Positions 1 to 9,600 of a stretch of 64,000 nt of DNA are shown one piece after another. The notes beneath the pieces are model-generated. The model saw only the letters and a program-made list of their open reading frames with translations. It was not told the origin of the DNA and ran no database searches. The position numbers and the translations under genes are program-made. Position 1 is the stretch's first letter. Each line of letters starts with the position of its first letter. This stretch comes from Flavobacterium salilacus subsp. salilacus (GTDB taxonomy: Bacteria; Bacteroidota; Bacteroidia; Flavobacteriales; Flavobacteriaceae). The stretch is from the NCBI RefSeq assembly GCF_004634195.1, contig NZ_SKBP01000012.1:32799-96798 (forward strand). Direction: 5' to 3'.

Positions 1-3000
1 CCCTGAACACAGGAGAGAATACGCTGTCAAAAGCATTCAACTACTCTCCCCCTTCGGGGGAGTTGGAAGGGGCTCTTATGGCATGGACAACCACCCCTTG
101 GACGCTGCCAAGTAATACTGCCCTTACCGTAGGACCAAAAATAGATTATGTATTAGTAAAAACCTTTAACCAATATACTTTTGAACCTATCAATGTAGTA
201 TTGGCTAAAAACCTTGTTGGTAAACAATTTGGAAAAGGATATTTTAAAGTTGCAGATAAAATTACTTCTGATGATATAGATCATTATTACACTGAAAATT
301 GTAATAGTAATTTTGACAATGAGGATATACTCAATTATGAAGGTAGAAAAAGAAGAATCGAATTGATACTTGGTAAAAACATAGACCATGATCAATATGA
401 TTTAATTATTAACATCGTTGGCGCAAACAAAAGGGTAGGTAATTTGAAAGAGGTTTTAAATAACCAATTAAACTTTCTTTATGAAAAAGAACTTGATTTA
501 CTAATTGAGAAAAAAGTTAATCATACAAATAAAAATATCCCGTTTAAAATATTAGCCGAAGCTAAGGGAGCCGATTTAGTAGGCATCCGCTATGAGCAGT
601 TATTACCCTATAAACTACCGTATCAAAATCCAGAAAATGCTTTCCGCATAATATCAGGCGACTTTGTTACTACCGAAGATGGTACCGGTATAGTACATAC
701 CGCGCCTACCTTTGGTGCGGATGATGCCAAAGTAGCCAAAGAAGCACAACCCGAAGTACCGCCAATGCTGGTACTGGATGCTAACGGAACACCTGTTCCG
801 TTGGTAGATATGCAAGGACGTTTCATTGAAGGAATGGGCGACCTTAGCGGTAAATATGTAAAGAACGAATATTACGATAAAGACGAAGCTCCTGAAAAAT
901 CGGTGGATGTTGAGATAGCCATCCGACTGAAAGAGGAAAACAAAGCCTTTAAAGTAGAAAAATACGTGCACAGTTACCCACACTCGTGGCGTACGGATGA
1001 ACCGCTATTATATTATCCGCTTGACAGTTGGTTTATTAAAATAACCGATGTTAAAGATAAAATGTTCGACCTTAACGAAACTATCAACTGGAAGCCAAAA
1101 GCAACAGGAGAAGGACGTTTTGGCAACTGGCTGAAAAATGCCAACGACTGGAACTTATCGCGCTCGCGCTACTGGGGTATTCCGTTACCCATATGGCGTA
1201 CGGAAGACAAAACCGAAGAAATGATGATAGGCTCGGTAGAAGAGCTATGCAACGAGATAGAAAAAGCCATAGCTGCAGGTATAATGACCGAAAATCCGTT
1301 TAAAGGATTTGAAGCAGGCAATATGAGCGAGGAAAATTACAACCTTGTTGACCTGCACAAAAATGTAGTAGATGCTATTACTTTGGTATCGCCAAACGGT
1401 AAACCCATGAAGCGCGAAGCCGACCTGATAGACGTGTGGTTTGACAGTGGCGCAATGCCATACGCACAATGGCACTACCCTTTTGAAAATAAGGAACTGA
1501 TAGACAACCATACCGCTTTCCCTGCGGACTTTATCGCCGAAGGGGTTGACCAAACCCGTGGTTGGTTCTACACACTGCACGCCATAGGCACATTGGTATT
1601 TGGCGAAGTAGCCTATAAAAACGTAGTGAGTAACGGGCTTGTACTGGACAAGAACGGACAAAAGATGAGTAAAAGGCTGGGCAACGCCGTAGATCCGTTT
1701 ACCACGCTTGCCGAATACGGCCCCGATGCTACCCGCTGGTACATGATAGCCAATGCCAACCCATGGGATAACCTGAAGTTTGACATAGAAGGTGTAGCCG
1801 AAGTGAGAAGAAAATTCTTCGGAACGCTGTATAATACCTACTCATTCTTTGCGTTATATGCTAATATTGACGAATTTACTTACAGTGAACCGGAAATTCC
1901 GCTTACTGACAGGCCGGAGATAGACCGATGGATATTGAGCGAGCTGAACACGCTTATAAAAAATGTAGATAGCTATTATGCCGACTATGAGCCAACCAAA
2001 GCAGCAAGGGCAATATCCGACTTTGTACAGGAAAACCTGAGCAACTGGTATGTAAGGCTATGCCGTCGTCGTTTTTGGAAAGGCGAATATGCCGAAGATA
2101 AAATTGCAGCCTACCAAACACTATATACCTGCCTTGTAGCGGTGGCAAAACTGGGAGCCCCCATAGCCCCGTTTTTTATGGACAGGCTTTATAAAGATTT
2201 AACACAGGCTTCACAGTCAGAAAGTTTTGAGAGCGTACATTTGGCGGAATTTCCGCAGCATGATGATAACTTTGTTGATAAATCGCTGGAAAGCAGAATG
2301 GAGAAAGCACAAACTATATCATCATTAGTATTGTCACTGCGCAAAAAGGAAATGATAAAAGTGCGCCAACCACTGCAAAAGGTAATGATTCCGGTACTTG
2401 ACGCAAAGCAGAAAGCCGAAATTGAAGCCGTTTCAGAACTGATAAAAGCAGAGGTAAACGTAAAAGAAATAGAATTGCTGGATGACGCTTCGGGCGTTTT
2501 GGTAAAACAGATTAAGCCTAATTTTAAAGCATTAGGACCCCGTTTCGGGAAAGATATGGGGTTGGTTTCCAAAGAGATACAAAATTTCTCGCAGGAACAG
2601 ATTGCCATGATAGACAAAACGGGAAGCGTAACCATTGAAATTTCAGGAAAAAGTATTACTTTAACATCTGAAGATGTAGAGATTTCTTCGCAGGATATAG
2701 AAGGTTTACTGGTAGCCAATGCCAACGGAATAACGGTAGCACTGGATATTACCATAACCGAAGAATTGAGGAAGGAAGGTATAGCCCGCGAGCTGGTAAA
2801 CAGGATACAGAACCTGAGAAAAGATTCAGGGTTTGAAGTAACCGATAAAATAAAAGTATTCCTTCAGTCAGACGAAACACTGGAAAGTGCGGTAACTGCA
2901 AATGAGGACTACATAAAATCGGAAACGCTTACGGAAGAGCTTATATTTAAAAATGAAATTGCAAACGGAACAGAAATAGAATTTGATGATATAAAAACCT

Positions 3001-3020
3001 TAGTATTAATTTCAAAATAA
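1..3020 (+). CDS. ileS: Isoleucyl-tRNA synthetase, 5'-truncated by window edge
   Basis: Class I aminoacyl-tRNA synthetase that charges tRNA-Ile and edits misactivated valine. The frame is open from the left edge (frame of position 3), so the HIGH half lies outside the window and there is no start here; the TTG at 63 is internal. Seen: the CP1 editing signature WTTTPWTLPSN from nt 84, the TTEDGTGIVHTAPTFGADD editing block near nt 660-725, the KMSKR catalytic loop at nt 1662-1676, then the anticodon-binding domain. Odd points are a repeat-derived peptide directly before WTTTPW and an AT-rich insertion of about 80-90 residues in CP1 (both listed separately). The reading frame is intact across both. 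Followed 8 nt later by the DksA-like gene and then lspA, a common flavobacterial order. Confidence 0.97.
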   Translation, partial: LNTGENTLSKAFNYSPPSGELEGALMAWTTTPWTLPSNTALTVGPKIDYVLVKTFNQYTFEPINVVLAKNLVGKQFGKGYFKVADKITSDDIDHYYTENCNSNFDNEDILNYEGRKRRIELILGKNIDHDQYDLIINIVGANKRVGNLKEVLNNQLNFLYEKELDLLIEKKVNHTNKNIPFKILAEAKGADLVGIRYEQLLPYKLPYQNPENAFRIISGDFVTTEDGTGIVHTAPTFGADDAKVAKEAQPEVPPMLVLDANGTPVPLVDMQGRFIEGMGDLSGKYVKNEYYDKDEAPEKSVDVEIAIRLKEENKAFKVEKYVHSYPHSWRTDEPLLYYPLDSWFIKITDVKDKMFDLNETINWKPKATGEGRFGNWLKNANDWNLSRSRYWGIPLPIWRTEDKTEEMMIGSVEELCNEIEKAIAAGIMTENPFKGFEAGNMSEENYNLVDLHKNVVDAITLVSPNGKPMKREADLIDVWFDSGAMPYAQWHYPFENKELIDNHTAFPADFIAEGVDQTRGWFYTLHAIGTLVFGEVAYKNVVSNGLVLDKNGQKMSKRLGNAVDPFTTLAEYGPDATRWYMIANANPWDNLKFDIEGVAEVRRKFFGTLYNTYSFFALYANIDEFTYSEPEIPLTDRPEIDRWILSELNTLIKNVDSYYADYEPTKAARAISDFVQENLSNWYVRLCRRRFWKGEYAEDKIAAYQTLYTCLVAVAKLGAPIAPFFMDRLYKDLTQASQSESFESVHLAEFPQHDDNFVDKSLESRMEKAQTISSLVLSLRKKEMIKVRQPLQKVMIPVLDAKQKAEIEAVSELIKAEVNVKEIELLDDASGVLVKQIKPNFKALGPRFGKDMGLVSKEIQNFSQEQIAMIDKTGSVTIEISGKSITLTSEDVEISSQDIEGLLVANANGITVALDITITEELRKEGIARELVNRIQNLRKDSGFEVTDKIKVFLQSDETLESAVTANEDYIKSETLTEELIFKNEIANGTEIEFDDIKTLVLISK
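23..74 (-). repeat. GC-rich palindromic repeat inserted in frame in ileS
   Basis: A short inverted repeat (CTCCCCC/GGGGGAG around a TTC loop, nt 45-62) sits inside the ileS reading frame. Read on the minus strand it begins AGCCCC, contains AAC, CCCCC and AAGGGGG blocks and ends with TTGACAGC. The same block order occurs at 31247-31293. Codons 24-74 would add 17 residues (LSKAFNYSPPSGELEGA) between ENT and LMAWTTTPW. From memory of the family, related IleS proteins go almost directly from ENT to AWTTTPW. The element is 52 nt or less and preserves the frame. Confidence 0.7.
255..531 (+). other. AT-rich extra segment within the IleS CP1 editing domain
   Basis: Between the GKQFGKGYF segment and the NIPFKILAEAKGADLVG segment there are about 80-90 residues that I do not expect in bacterial IleS, where these two stretches are separated by roughly 15-20 residues (family knowledge). 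The segment is visibly richer in A and T, rich in Lys, Asn, Asp and Ile, and resembles no domain I recognise. It is in frame and lacks stop codons. It could be a lineage-specific insertion domain or a captured foreign segment. Confidence 0.55.
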
Positions 3021-3028
3021 ATTGGAAT

Positions 3029-3409
3029 ATGGTAGATGAGCAAATACGATACTCTGATGCTGACTTAGCAGAGTTCAAAGAATTGATTACAAAAAAAATA
3101 GAAAAAGCTAAAGCTGATTTGGATCTTATCCGCAGCGCATATATGAACGACCTTAATAATGGTACTGATGATACATCGCCAACATTTAAGGCTTTTGAAG
3201 AAGGCAGCGAAACGATGAGTAAAGAAGCAAATTCACAACTTGCCATCCGTCAGGAAAAATTTATCCGCGACCTTAAAAATGCACTTATCCGTATCGAAAA
3301 CAAAACCTACGGGGTATGCAAGGTTACCGGAAAACTTATTAATAAAGACAGGCTGAAACTTGTGCCACATGCTACTATGAGCATCGAAGCCAAGAACATG
3401 CAACGATAA
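3029..3409 (+). CDS. TraR/DksA-family protein without the full zinc finger
   Basis: A 126-residue homologue of the DksA/TraR family, which binds the secondary channel of RNA polymerase and modulates initiation together with ppGpp. It has a long N-terminal helical hairpin (residues 10-90) and the C-terminal TYGVCKVTGKLI block (residues 93-104) that corresponds to the zinc finger. Only C97 remains of the four zinc ligands, so it is a cysteine-poor variant. It starts 8 nt after ileS and is followed by a strong terminator, so it is probably cotranscribed with ileS. Its regulatory role is inferred from the family only. Confidence 0.85.
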   Translation: MVDEQIRYSDADLAEFKELITKKIEKAKADLDLIRSAYMNDLNNGTDDTSPTFKAFEEGSETMSKEANSQLAIRQEKFIRDLKNALIRIENKTYGVCKVTGKLINKDRLKLVPHATMSIEAKNMQR

Positions 3410-3414
3410 TAAAT

Positions 3415-3443
3415 AAAAAAAGCCGCTTTATAAGCGGCTTTTT
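3415..3443 (+). terminator. Rho-independent terminator after dksA-like gene
   Basis: Stem AGCCGCTTT/AAGCGGCT with a minimal loop, flanked by an A-run on the left and TTTTT on the right. It ends the ileS/dksA-like unit just downstream of the stop codon. Confidence 0.85.
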
Positions 3444-3509
3444 CATTACAACCCATACAATAATTGCGGATTAGCCACAAACAGAGAGACATTATTTAAT
3501 AATTTCACT

Positions 3510-3517
3510 TATTTTTG
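3510..3517 (+). promoter_or_regulatory. -7 promoter box of lspA
   Basis: TATTTTTG matches the Bacteroidota -7 consensus TAnnTTTG and lies 17 nt ahead of the lspA ATG. No clear -33 TTTG is visible. It lies after the upstream terminator, which suggests lspA has its own promoter. Confidence 0.55.
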
Positions 3518-3534
3518 CGGGTAAAATTTTTATA

Positions 3535-4155
3535 ATGTCGTTAAAGAAAGCCTACTTAATTGCTGTAATTGTATTATTGATAGACCAGATATCTAAAATA
3601 ATAGTAAAGACTACTATGAAACTTGACGAGTCTTTTACTGTTTTAGAGCAAGACTGGTTCAGGATACATTTTATAGAAAATGAGGGTATGGCTTGGGGCG
3701 CGGAAATTCCCGGTATGTATGGCAAGCTTTTTCTTACCCTTTTCAGGATAGCTGCCGTAGCAGGCATAGGCTGGTGGCTGCATGATTCGGTAAAGAAAAA
3801 ATACTCTGCCTATCTTATTGTTCCCATCGCACTGATACTGGCAGGGGCTTTCGGTAATATTATCGACTCTGTTTTTTATGGGGTTATTTTCGATCACAGT
3901 CATGGGCAAGTAGCTACATTATTTGCTGACGAACCCTACGGAAAACTTTTATACGGCAAAGTAGTCGATATGTTTTATTTCCCGATATGGCGCGGTACAT
4001 TACCCTCTTGGCTACCTTTTTGGGGCGGTCAGGAATTTTCATTCTTTAATGCCATATTCAATGTAGCCGATGCTGCTATATCCATAGGGGTAGGGATATT
4101 AATCGCTTTCAACAAAAGGGCTTTTGCTAAAAAAGAAACTGTTGTAACCGAATAA
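3535..4155 (+). CDS. lspA: Lipoprotein signal peptidase (signal peptidase II)
   Basis: Inner-membrane aspartyl peptidase that removes signal peptides from diacylglyceryl prolipoproteins. 206 residues with four hydrophobic segments. Catalytic aspartates are expected at D111 (GNIIDS) and D179 (FNVADAAI); the conserved NEGMAWG loop is at residues 49-55. A long periplasmic loop between residues 117 and 165 makes it larger than proteobacterial LspA, as I expect for Bacteroidota. The window encodes several lipoproteins (alpha-2-macroglobulin, cytochrome c, the 13491-14099 protein) that would be its substrates. Convergent with pbpC, one nucleotide apart. Confidence 0.97.
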   Translation: MSLKKAYLIAVIVLLIDQISKIIVKTTMKLDESFTVLEQDWFRIHFIENEGMAWGAEIPGMYGKLFLTLFRIAAVAGIGWWLHDSVKKKYSAYLIVPIALILAGAFGNIIDSVFYGVIFDHSHGQVATLFADEPYGKLLYGKVVDMFYFPIWRGTLPSWLPFWGGQEFSFFNAIFNVADAAISIGVGILIAFNKRAFAKKETVVTE

Positions 4156-4156
4156 A

Positions 4157-6505
4157 CTACTGCGATACAATTTCTATGTGCCTGTTAAGTTCGTTACCAC
4201 CCTCATCGGTAATGGTAATATAATATTGTCCCGTTTTGGCTTCTACAGGCATTTCATGAAACGTTTGTGTCATACCCAAATACTTGTCATTCAAATACCA
4301 AAACACTCTTGCATCAGGGTTAGTATGTGCTGCTTTTAGCACAAAAGGTTGCAGCTTACCGCTAAAATCTTTAGTTAAGTATATTTTACCGTTGTCTTTC
4401 GGGTAAATAAAGCCCATGGTGTTACTCATAGTTCCGGTACAATCACTGCGAAAAGGCGGTAAGGTGACATAATCAATATGTTGCTTTTTGTAATACCACT
4501 CCATAACAGGAGGCAGTACAAACCACGATTTCGTTACCATACTGTTTACGCTCTCGCAACTGCTGTTTACACGATACTGCTCCGTAGCATCAAGGTTAAC
4601 CACTGTATGATAGGGACATACCTCCGTATTTTTCCCGCTAACGGGTATCCATTGCTTTACTGTGGGGCAATGCTCCCCTGCAAGGTGGCCGCTTTGCTTA
4701 CAAATATCGGCTTCTTCCAAATCGTTAAGCGGTGCTTTAAACCAAGGCTGACGGGGCAGCAGGTTAAATACATCAAACAGCACAGGAGCAGCACTCCCAA
4801 CACCCGTAAGCGACGGTCTGCCCTCTCCTGAGGCATTGCCTACCCACACCCCTACCACATAGCGCGGACTTGTACCGATAGCCCAGGCATCGCGACCGCC
4901 AAAGCTCGTGCCTGTTTTCCATGCAATTTCAAGCGAGGAGTCATAAAAACGCCATGCCTCATCGCCTTCGGGGCGGTTTACTTCTTTCATAGCGTTATAA
5001 GTAAGCCATATAGCCCCTGCGCAAAGCTGGGGTTTATTAAAGGTTTCCTTACCAAAGTTTCGCTTCACTTTATTATCCCAGTTCAGTTCCGCAAATTCAT
5101 TTTTACGGTATTTTGCATCATGCGTAGTAAAATGGTTCAGCGTACCCGTAAGTCCTGCATAGGTTCGGCATAAATCCCACAGGTTGGACTCGGCACCACC
5201 CAAAATGAGCGATAATCCGTAATGGTTCGGGTGCCGGTTAACATCGCGTAGTTTAAAATGCTGTAACTGTTCGTAAAAACGATATACGCCAAAATCCTGT
5301 AACATGAGTACTGACGGTATGTTCAGCGAACGCGATAACGCCTTTTGTGCCGGCACAGCACCGTCGTAGCTCATGTTATAATTCTTAGGGGTATAGCCCG
5401 ATATTTGCGTAGGCACATCGGCTATCAGGGTATTGGGCAACAATTCGCCCGCATCAAGCATACTGGCAAACAGCAAGGGTTTTAGTATGCTGCCCGTACT
5501 GCGCGGAGCGGGTATAATATCTACATCTTTTTGGTGGAATTTATCCGTAGGTGCATTGCCCACATAGGCAATAACATCATGGGTTTGTACATCTACCACC
5601 AGTATGGCAAGGTTGTATATTTCGGTTTGCCTGTATTCGTTATAGTACTGTTTTGCTATTTGGTTTACGCGCTGTTGTAACACACTGTTTACGGTAGTTG
5701 TTATACGATGTCCCTCCTGCGATTTTGCAATGTTTTGTAATAGATGCGGTGCAGTTTCGGGCAAGTCGAACGGTTTTTGGGGTAGTTCTTCCTCTAATGA
5801 TAATTCGTAAGTGGTTTTATCAATTACTTTTTCGGTATATAATTTTTTGAGCAGCCTGTTGCGCTTATCGCGTAAATCATCCTGATTCCTACCCGGATAT
5901 ATCAATGCAGGAGCATTAGGCAATACCGCCAGTGTAGCTGACTCTGCCCACGAAAGTTGATGGGGTTGTACGCCAAAGTACCGCCACGAAGCCATTTCCA
6001 GCCCTACCACATTACCGCCATAGGGTGCATGGGCAGCATACAGCCCTAATATATCATCTTTAGTTTCGCGAAATTCCAAACGGGTAGCGAGTATCAGTTC
6101 TATCAGTTTTTCGAAGTAACTGCGTTTTTTCCCTTCGCGGGAAAGGCGTATTACCTGCTGCGTAAGCGTACTACCGCCCCGCACTACCTTACCTGCTTTA
6201 TAATTTTGCCGTATGGCATTTATAATAGAAACGGGATTAAAACCGGGATGTTTATAAAAATGCCGGTCTTCAAAATAAACAATACACTTCCTGAATTTAT
6301 AAGGCACACTGTCCTGCGCAGGAAAACGCCATTGCCCGTCTTTGGCAATACGTGCACCCAACAGTTCGCCCTCACGGCTTTCTATAACCGTTGCATACGG
6401 ATTATTAAAAAGCTGTTTGGGCAGACAGCAATAATACCACACCAGCAATGCAAGTATGATAACCGATTTTATCTTGTTCTTTTTTATCCAGCGTAGTATC
6501 TTCAT
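4157..6505 (-). CDS. pbpC: Penicillin-binding protein 1C (bifunctional transglycosylase/transpeptidase)
   Basis: A 782-residue membrane-anchored class A PBP. It has a short cytoplasmic Lys-rich start, one TM segment (residues 13-30), a GT51 glycosyltransferase domain with EDRHFYKHPGF and GGSTLTQQ motifs (about residues 75-120), then a transpeptidase domain with SxxK in STGSILKP, SxN in SRSLNIPS and KTG in AWKTGTSFGGRDAW. The C-terminal region matches the PBP1C C-terminal domain. It polymerises and cross-links peptidoglycan, probably during repair. It sits directly downstream of the alpha-2-macroglobulin gene on the same strand, the arrangement known from E. coli and many other bacteria. Confidence 0.95.
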   Translation of the reverse strand: MKILRWIKKNKIKSVIILALLVWYYCCLPKQLFNNPYATVIESREGELLGARIAKDGQWRFPAQDSVPYKFRKCIVYFEDRHFYKHPGFNPVSIINAIRQNYKAGKVVRGGSTLTQQVIRLSREGKKRSYFEKLIELILATRLEFRETKDDILGLYAAHAPYGGNVVGLEMASWRYFGVQPHQLSWAESATLAVLPNAPALIYPGRNQDDLRDKRNRLLKKLYTEKVIDKTTYELSLEEELPQKPFDLPETAPHLLQNIAKSQEGHRITTTVNSVLQQRVNQIAKQYYNEYRQTEIYNLAILVVDVQTHDVIAYVGNAPTDKFHQKDVDIIPAPRSTGSILKPLLFASMLDAGELLPNTLIADVPTQISGYTPKNYNMSYDGAVPAQKALSRSLNIPSVLMLQDFGVYRFYEQLQHFKLRDVNRHPNHYGLSLILGGAESNLWDLCRTYAGLTGTLNHFTTHDAKYRKNEFAELNWDNKVKRNFGKETFNKPQLCAGAIWLTYNAMKEVNRPEGDEAWRFYDSSLEIAWKTGTSFGGRDAWAIGTSPRYVVGVWVGNASGEGRPSLTGVGSAAPVLFDVFNLLPRQPWFKAPLNDLEEADICKQSGHLAGEHCPTVKQWIPVSGKNTEVCPYHTVVNLDATEQYRVNSSCESVNSMVTKSWFVLPPVMEWYYKKQHIDYVTLPPFRSDCTGTMSNTMGFIYPKDNGKIYLTKDFSGKLQPFVLKAAHTNPDARVFWYLNDKYLGMTQTFHEMPVEAKTGQYYITITDEGGNELNRHIEIVSQ

Positions 6506-6529
6506 ATTGAAGATTAAAAGTTTATAGAA

Positions 6530-6654
6530 GCTGTTTCAAAATTGATTGAATAAACACTTTTGTCATTCTGACGAAGGAAGAATCTGTTATTTACCAGATG
6601 ATAAAGATTCTTCACTCCATTACATTGCGTTCAGAATGACACTTTCGAAACAGC
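6530..6654. repeat. Dispersed palindromic element, copy 1
   Basis: An 81-bp core (6561-6641) with ends TGTCATTCTGA and TCAGAATGACA and inner arms AGAATCT and AGATTCT is nested inside an outer inverted repeat GCTGTTTC (6530-6537)/GAAACAGC (6647-6654). A second copy of the core, also 81 bp, lies at 59323-59403. No ORF is present. It looks like a non-autonomous, MITE- or REP-like element between the alpha-2-macroglobulin gene and pbpC. Confidence 0.8.
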
Positions 6655-6663
6655 CCTTGTAAT

Positions 6664-9600
6664 TTACTCCTTAACCACTTTTACCCACTGTCCTTTGGTA
6701 CGCGAAAGGAAGTCATTATCATACATTGCCTCACACTGTACGCCCGGCAGGTAATAACTGCCCATATAACTGGCATTAAGCAGTATTCTGAATTTTTTGC
6801 TTTCGTTAGCTTTTAATGGGAAGTAGAAATTGGCTCTGTCGTCCCTGATGTCGATATAATCGGCATTATTCTCGGCAAAAGCACCAAAATCGGTAAAGCG
6901 GGTATTTACAATTTCCCATCCTGAAGGGATTATCTGCGTAAGCGCGATATTCTCTACATATTCGCCTTTTTGGTTTAGTACGGTTACCTCAGCAACAAAC
7001 TCCGTTCCCTGTGCCAACTGTGACGGGTTGATAACACTGCCTCCCCTGTCTTTAAAAACGATGGCAGTACTCAGCCCCCGGTTTTCTTCCTGCTCCTGCC
7101 CCACAGGCAGTATGCCGCTATATACTACTTTTATATACAGTGTGCCCTGCTTGTTATTGCGTATGGCAACGGTATTATCATTGGACACCTGCAATACCCT
7201 GTCGGCAAACGTTTTGTCGGTTTTTATTACCTGTGTTTTACCTTTGGCTGTGTAGGCTACATCGAGTCCTTTCGATCCGTTTGATTTTGCAAATTTCGAC
7301 ATTGAATACAGGCAGTACGCTGTTGTTTGGGTACTCATCCATTCGCGCGACGACATTTTCTCTGCAAGCTGATTGGCAATGCGGAAAGCTCTCTCTTTTT
7401 GCCCAAGCAGAATAAGGGTTTCCAAAGCCATAGCTCTGTTACGTTCGGGTGAACCGTAATAGTAATAACGGTGCCCTTGTGTATTTATATCAAGACTGCT
7501 TTGGTTGAGCAATGCCAAGCCTGCACTTTTTTGCCCTGCAAGGGCATAAGCTGCTGCCAGTCGTAATTTGGAGTCGTTAGAGATACCTTGTGTTTCGCGA
7601 AGCCTGTTCATTGAAGATAAATCGGGCGAGCCTGCCAGTGCCAATGTATAAAGGCGGTATGCCTGCGCAAAATCGTTATGGTAATAACTATCGTAACGCC
7701 AGTGTCGTGCTGCTTTCTTCTGATAGTCCAGCCATTGTTTTTTAGCATTTAACGGCAGTTTATAGCCTTTTTTCTCTGCTTCGATAAAGAAATGCCCCAC
7801 ATAACTGGAACCCCAATCGTCAGGATGTGTATTTCCTGACCAGTAGGCAAAACCGCCGTTCCCTATTTGGTAACTTGCCAGTTTTTGTATCGCTGCCGAC
7901 ACATTGCGCTGTATGTCTTTTTTCCTTTTATCATCAATATCAGCTATATCGTTTAAATACAACTGCGGGAACGCGCTGGAAGTGGTTTGTTCCAGGCAGC
8001 CGTGGGGATATTGTATAAGGTAATCCAGCCTGCGGTTAAAGTCGATAGAGGGGAATGACGATACCTCCAGCCTTGCTTTGTTACTGCCCGGTACGCCAAA
8101 GGCTTCCCAACTAATTGTGCCGGAAGCTCCGGGTTCTAATACCATTTCTTTAAAGTTTTGGGTAACGGGGTTCGGGTTGGTTATATCCAACTCTACCTCA
8201 TAGCTTGCTTTTTCGCTACCTGACTGTGTCGTAACGGTTACTTTGCCAATACCTGTTACATTACCTACTTCGAGGTCAAAATAAGCTATCTTCTCATCCG
8301 GGCGATCAAATGATATGGTTTGTAAGGCACTGCCCACTACTTTTAAGCCATTATTAGTTTTTACCTGTAGCGTTACGTTTTTAATTTTGTCTTCCATCGC
8401 GAAAAGCGTAACGGGAAGCGTCACTTTTTCGCCCGGCGTAATTTTTCGCGGAAGCGATGCCAACAGCATTAAGGGGCTGCGTACCGGCGTTGTTTTCTCG
8501 GCACTGCCATAGGCACTATTATCTTCATTGGCTGCCACTACCATAGTACGTACTGAACCTATGTATTTTGGCAGGGTTATACTATGGCTGCGGGTTTCGC
8601 CTTTTTTAAGGGTATAAGGACCCAGGTAGATAACCACAGGCTTAAAGCGGTTTGCTTTTTTAGCTTTACCGCCGCCAAGGTCTTCGTCACCACCTATGCT
8701 GAATACTTGGTTTACTTTGCCGCCATACGCCCCTATTACATCATCGTATATATCCCATGTTTTTATACCGAGTGCTTCTTTGGCATAAAATGCATCCCAT
8801 GCATTGGGGGTTTTATATCGGGTAAGGTCGAGCAAGCCATCATCTACAATGGCTACGGTATAAGTCATTGCCTTACCTGATTTCTCACTTACTTTTATCG
8901 TGGCTTTCTGCTCCGGTTTTAATACCGAAGGCATGTTTATTTGCGGTTCGAGAATCGTGTTTTTATCGACTACCTCTATGGGTACAATACCATACATGCG
9001 TATGGGCGCATCGTTTTTAGTAGTGGCGTGAGGTTGTAACAGCGTAACATTTACATACACATTCGGAGCCATTTTTGCGGTTATGGGTACTTCTACCTTT
9101 GTTTCTCCTTTGGCGGTATTTGCCCAATAGGTTGCCACTACTTCCGACCCATTTTCCACAGACACCAACGCGCGCCCTCCTTCGCCGGATGGGAATGACA
9201 CCACTGCTTTTTCACCAACCGAATATTTTTCTTTATCGGTAGCAAATACCAGCATGGCAGCTTCTTCTCCGCCCCCACTTTTTGTACGTCCTGACCAGTA
9301 TGACCAGTCCATATATATGGTTTCTCCTGCCGAGTGCCCGCTTTCTACATCGGTTACGCGCACTAAATAACGCCCCCAGTCGTTTTCGGGTACATTTAGT
9401 GTAAACGATGCTTTACCTTTAGCATCAGTAGTTACGGTTTTAGAATAATAGGGTGTATTAGATAGTGCCGAATTGTATGATGACACATCGTTATGGGTGG
9501 CATCCCACCACCAGCGCCATGTTACTTTATATACCCTTACATCTACTTTTCGGTAGGGTTTTGATTTGCCGTTTTCGGTAAGTGCAACAATATCAAAACG

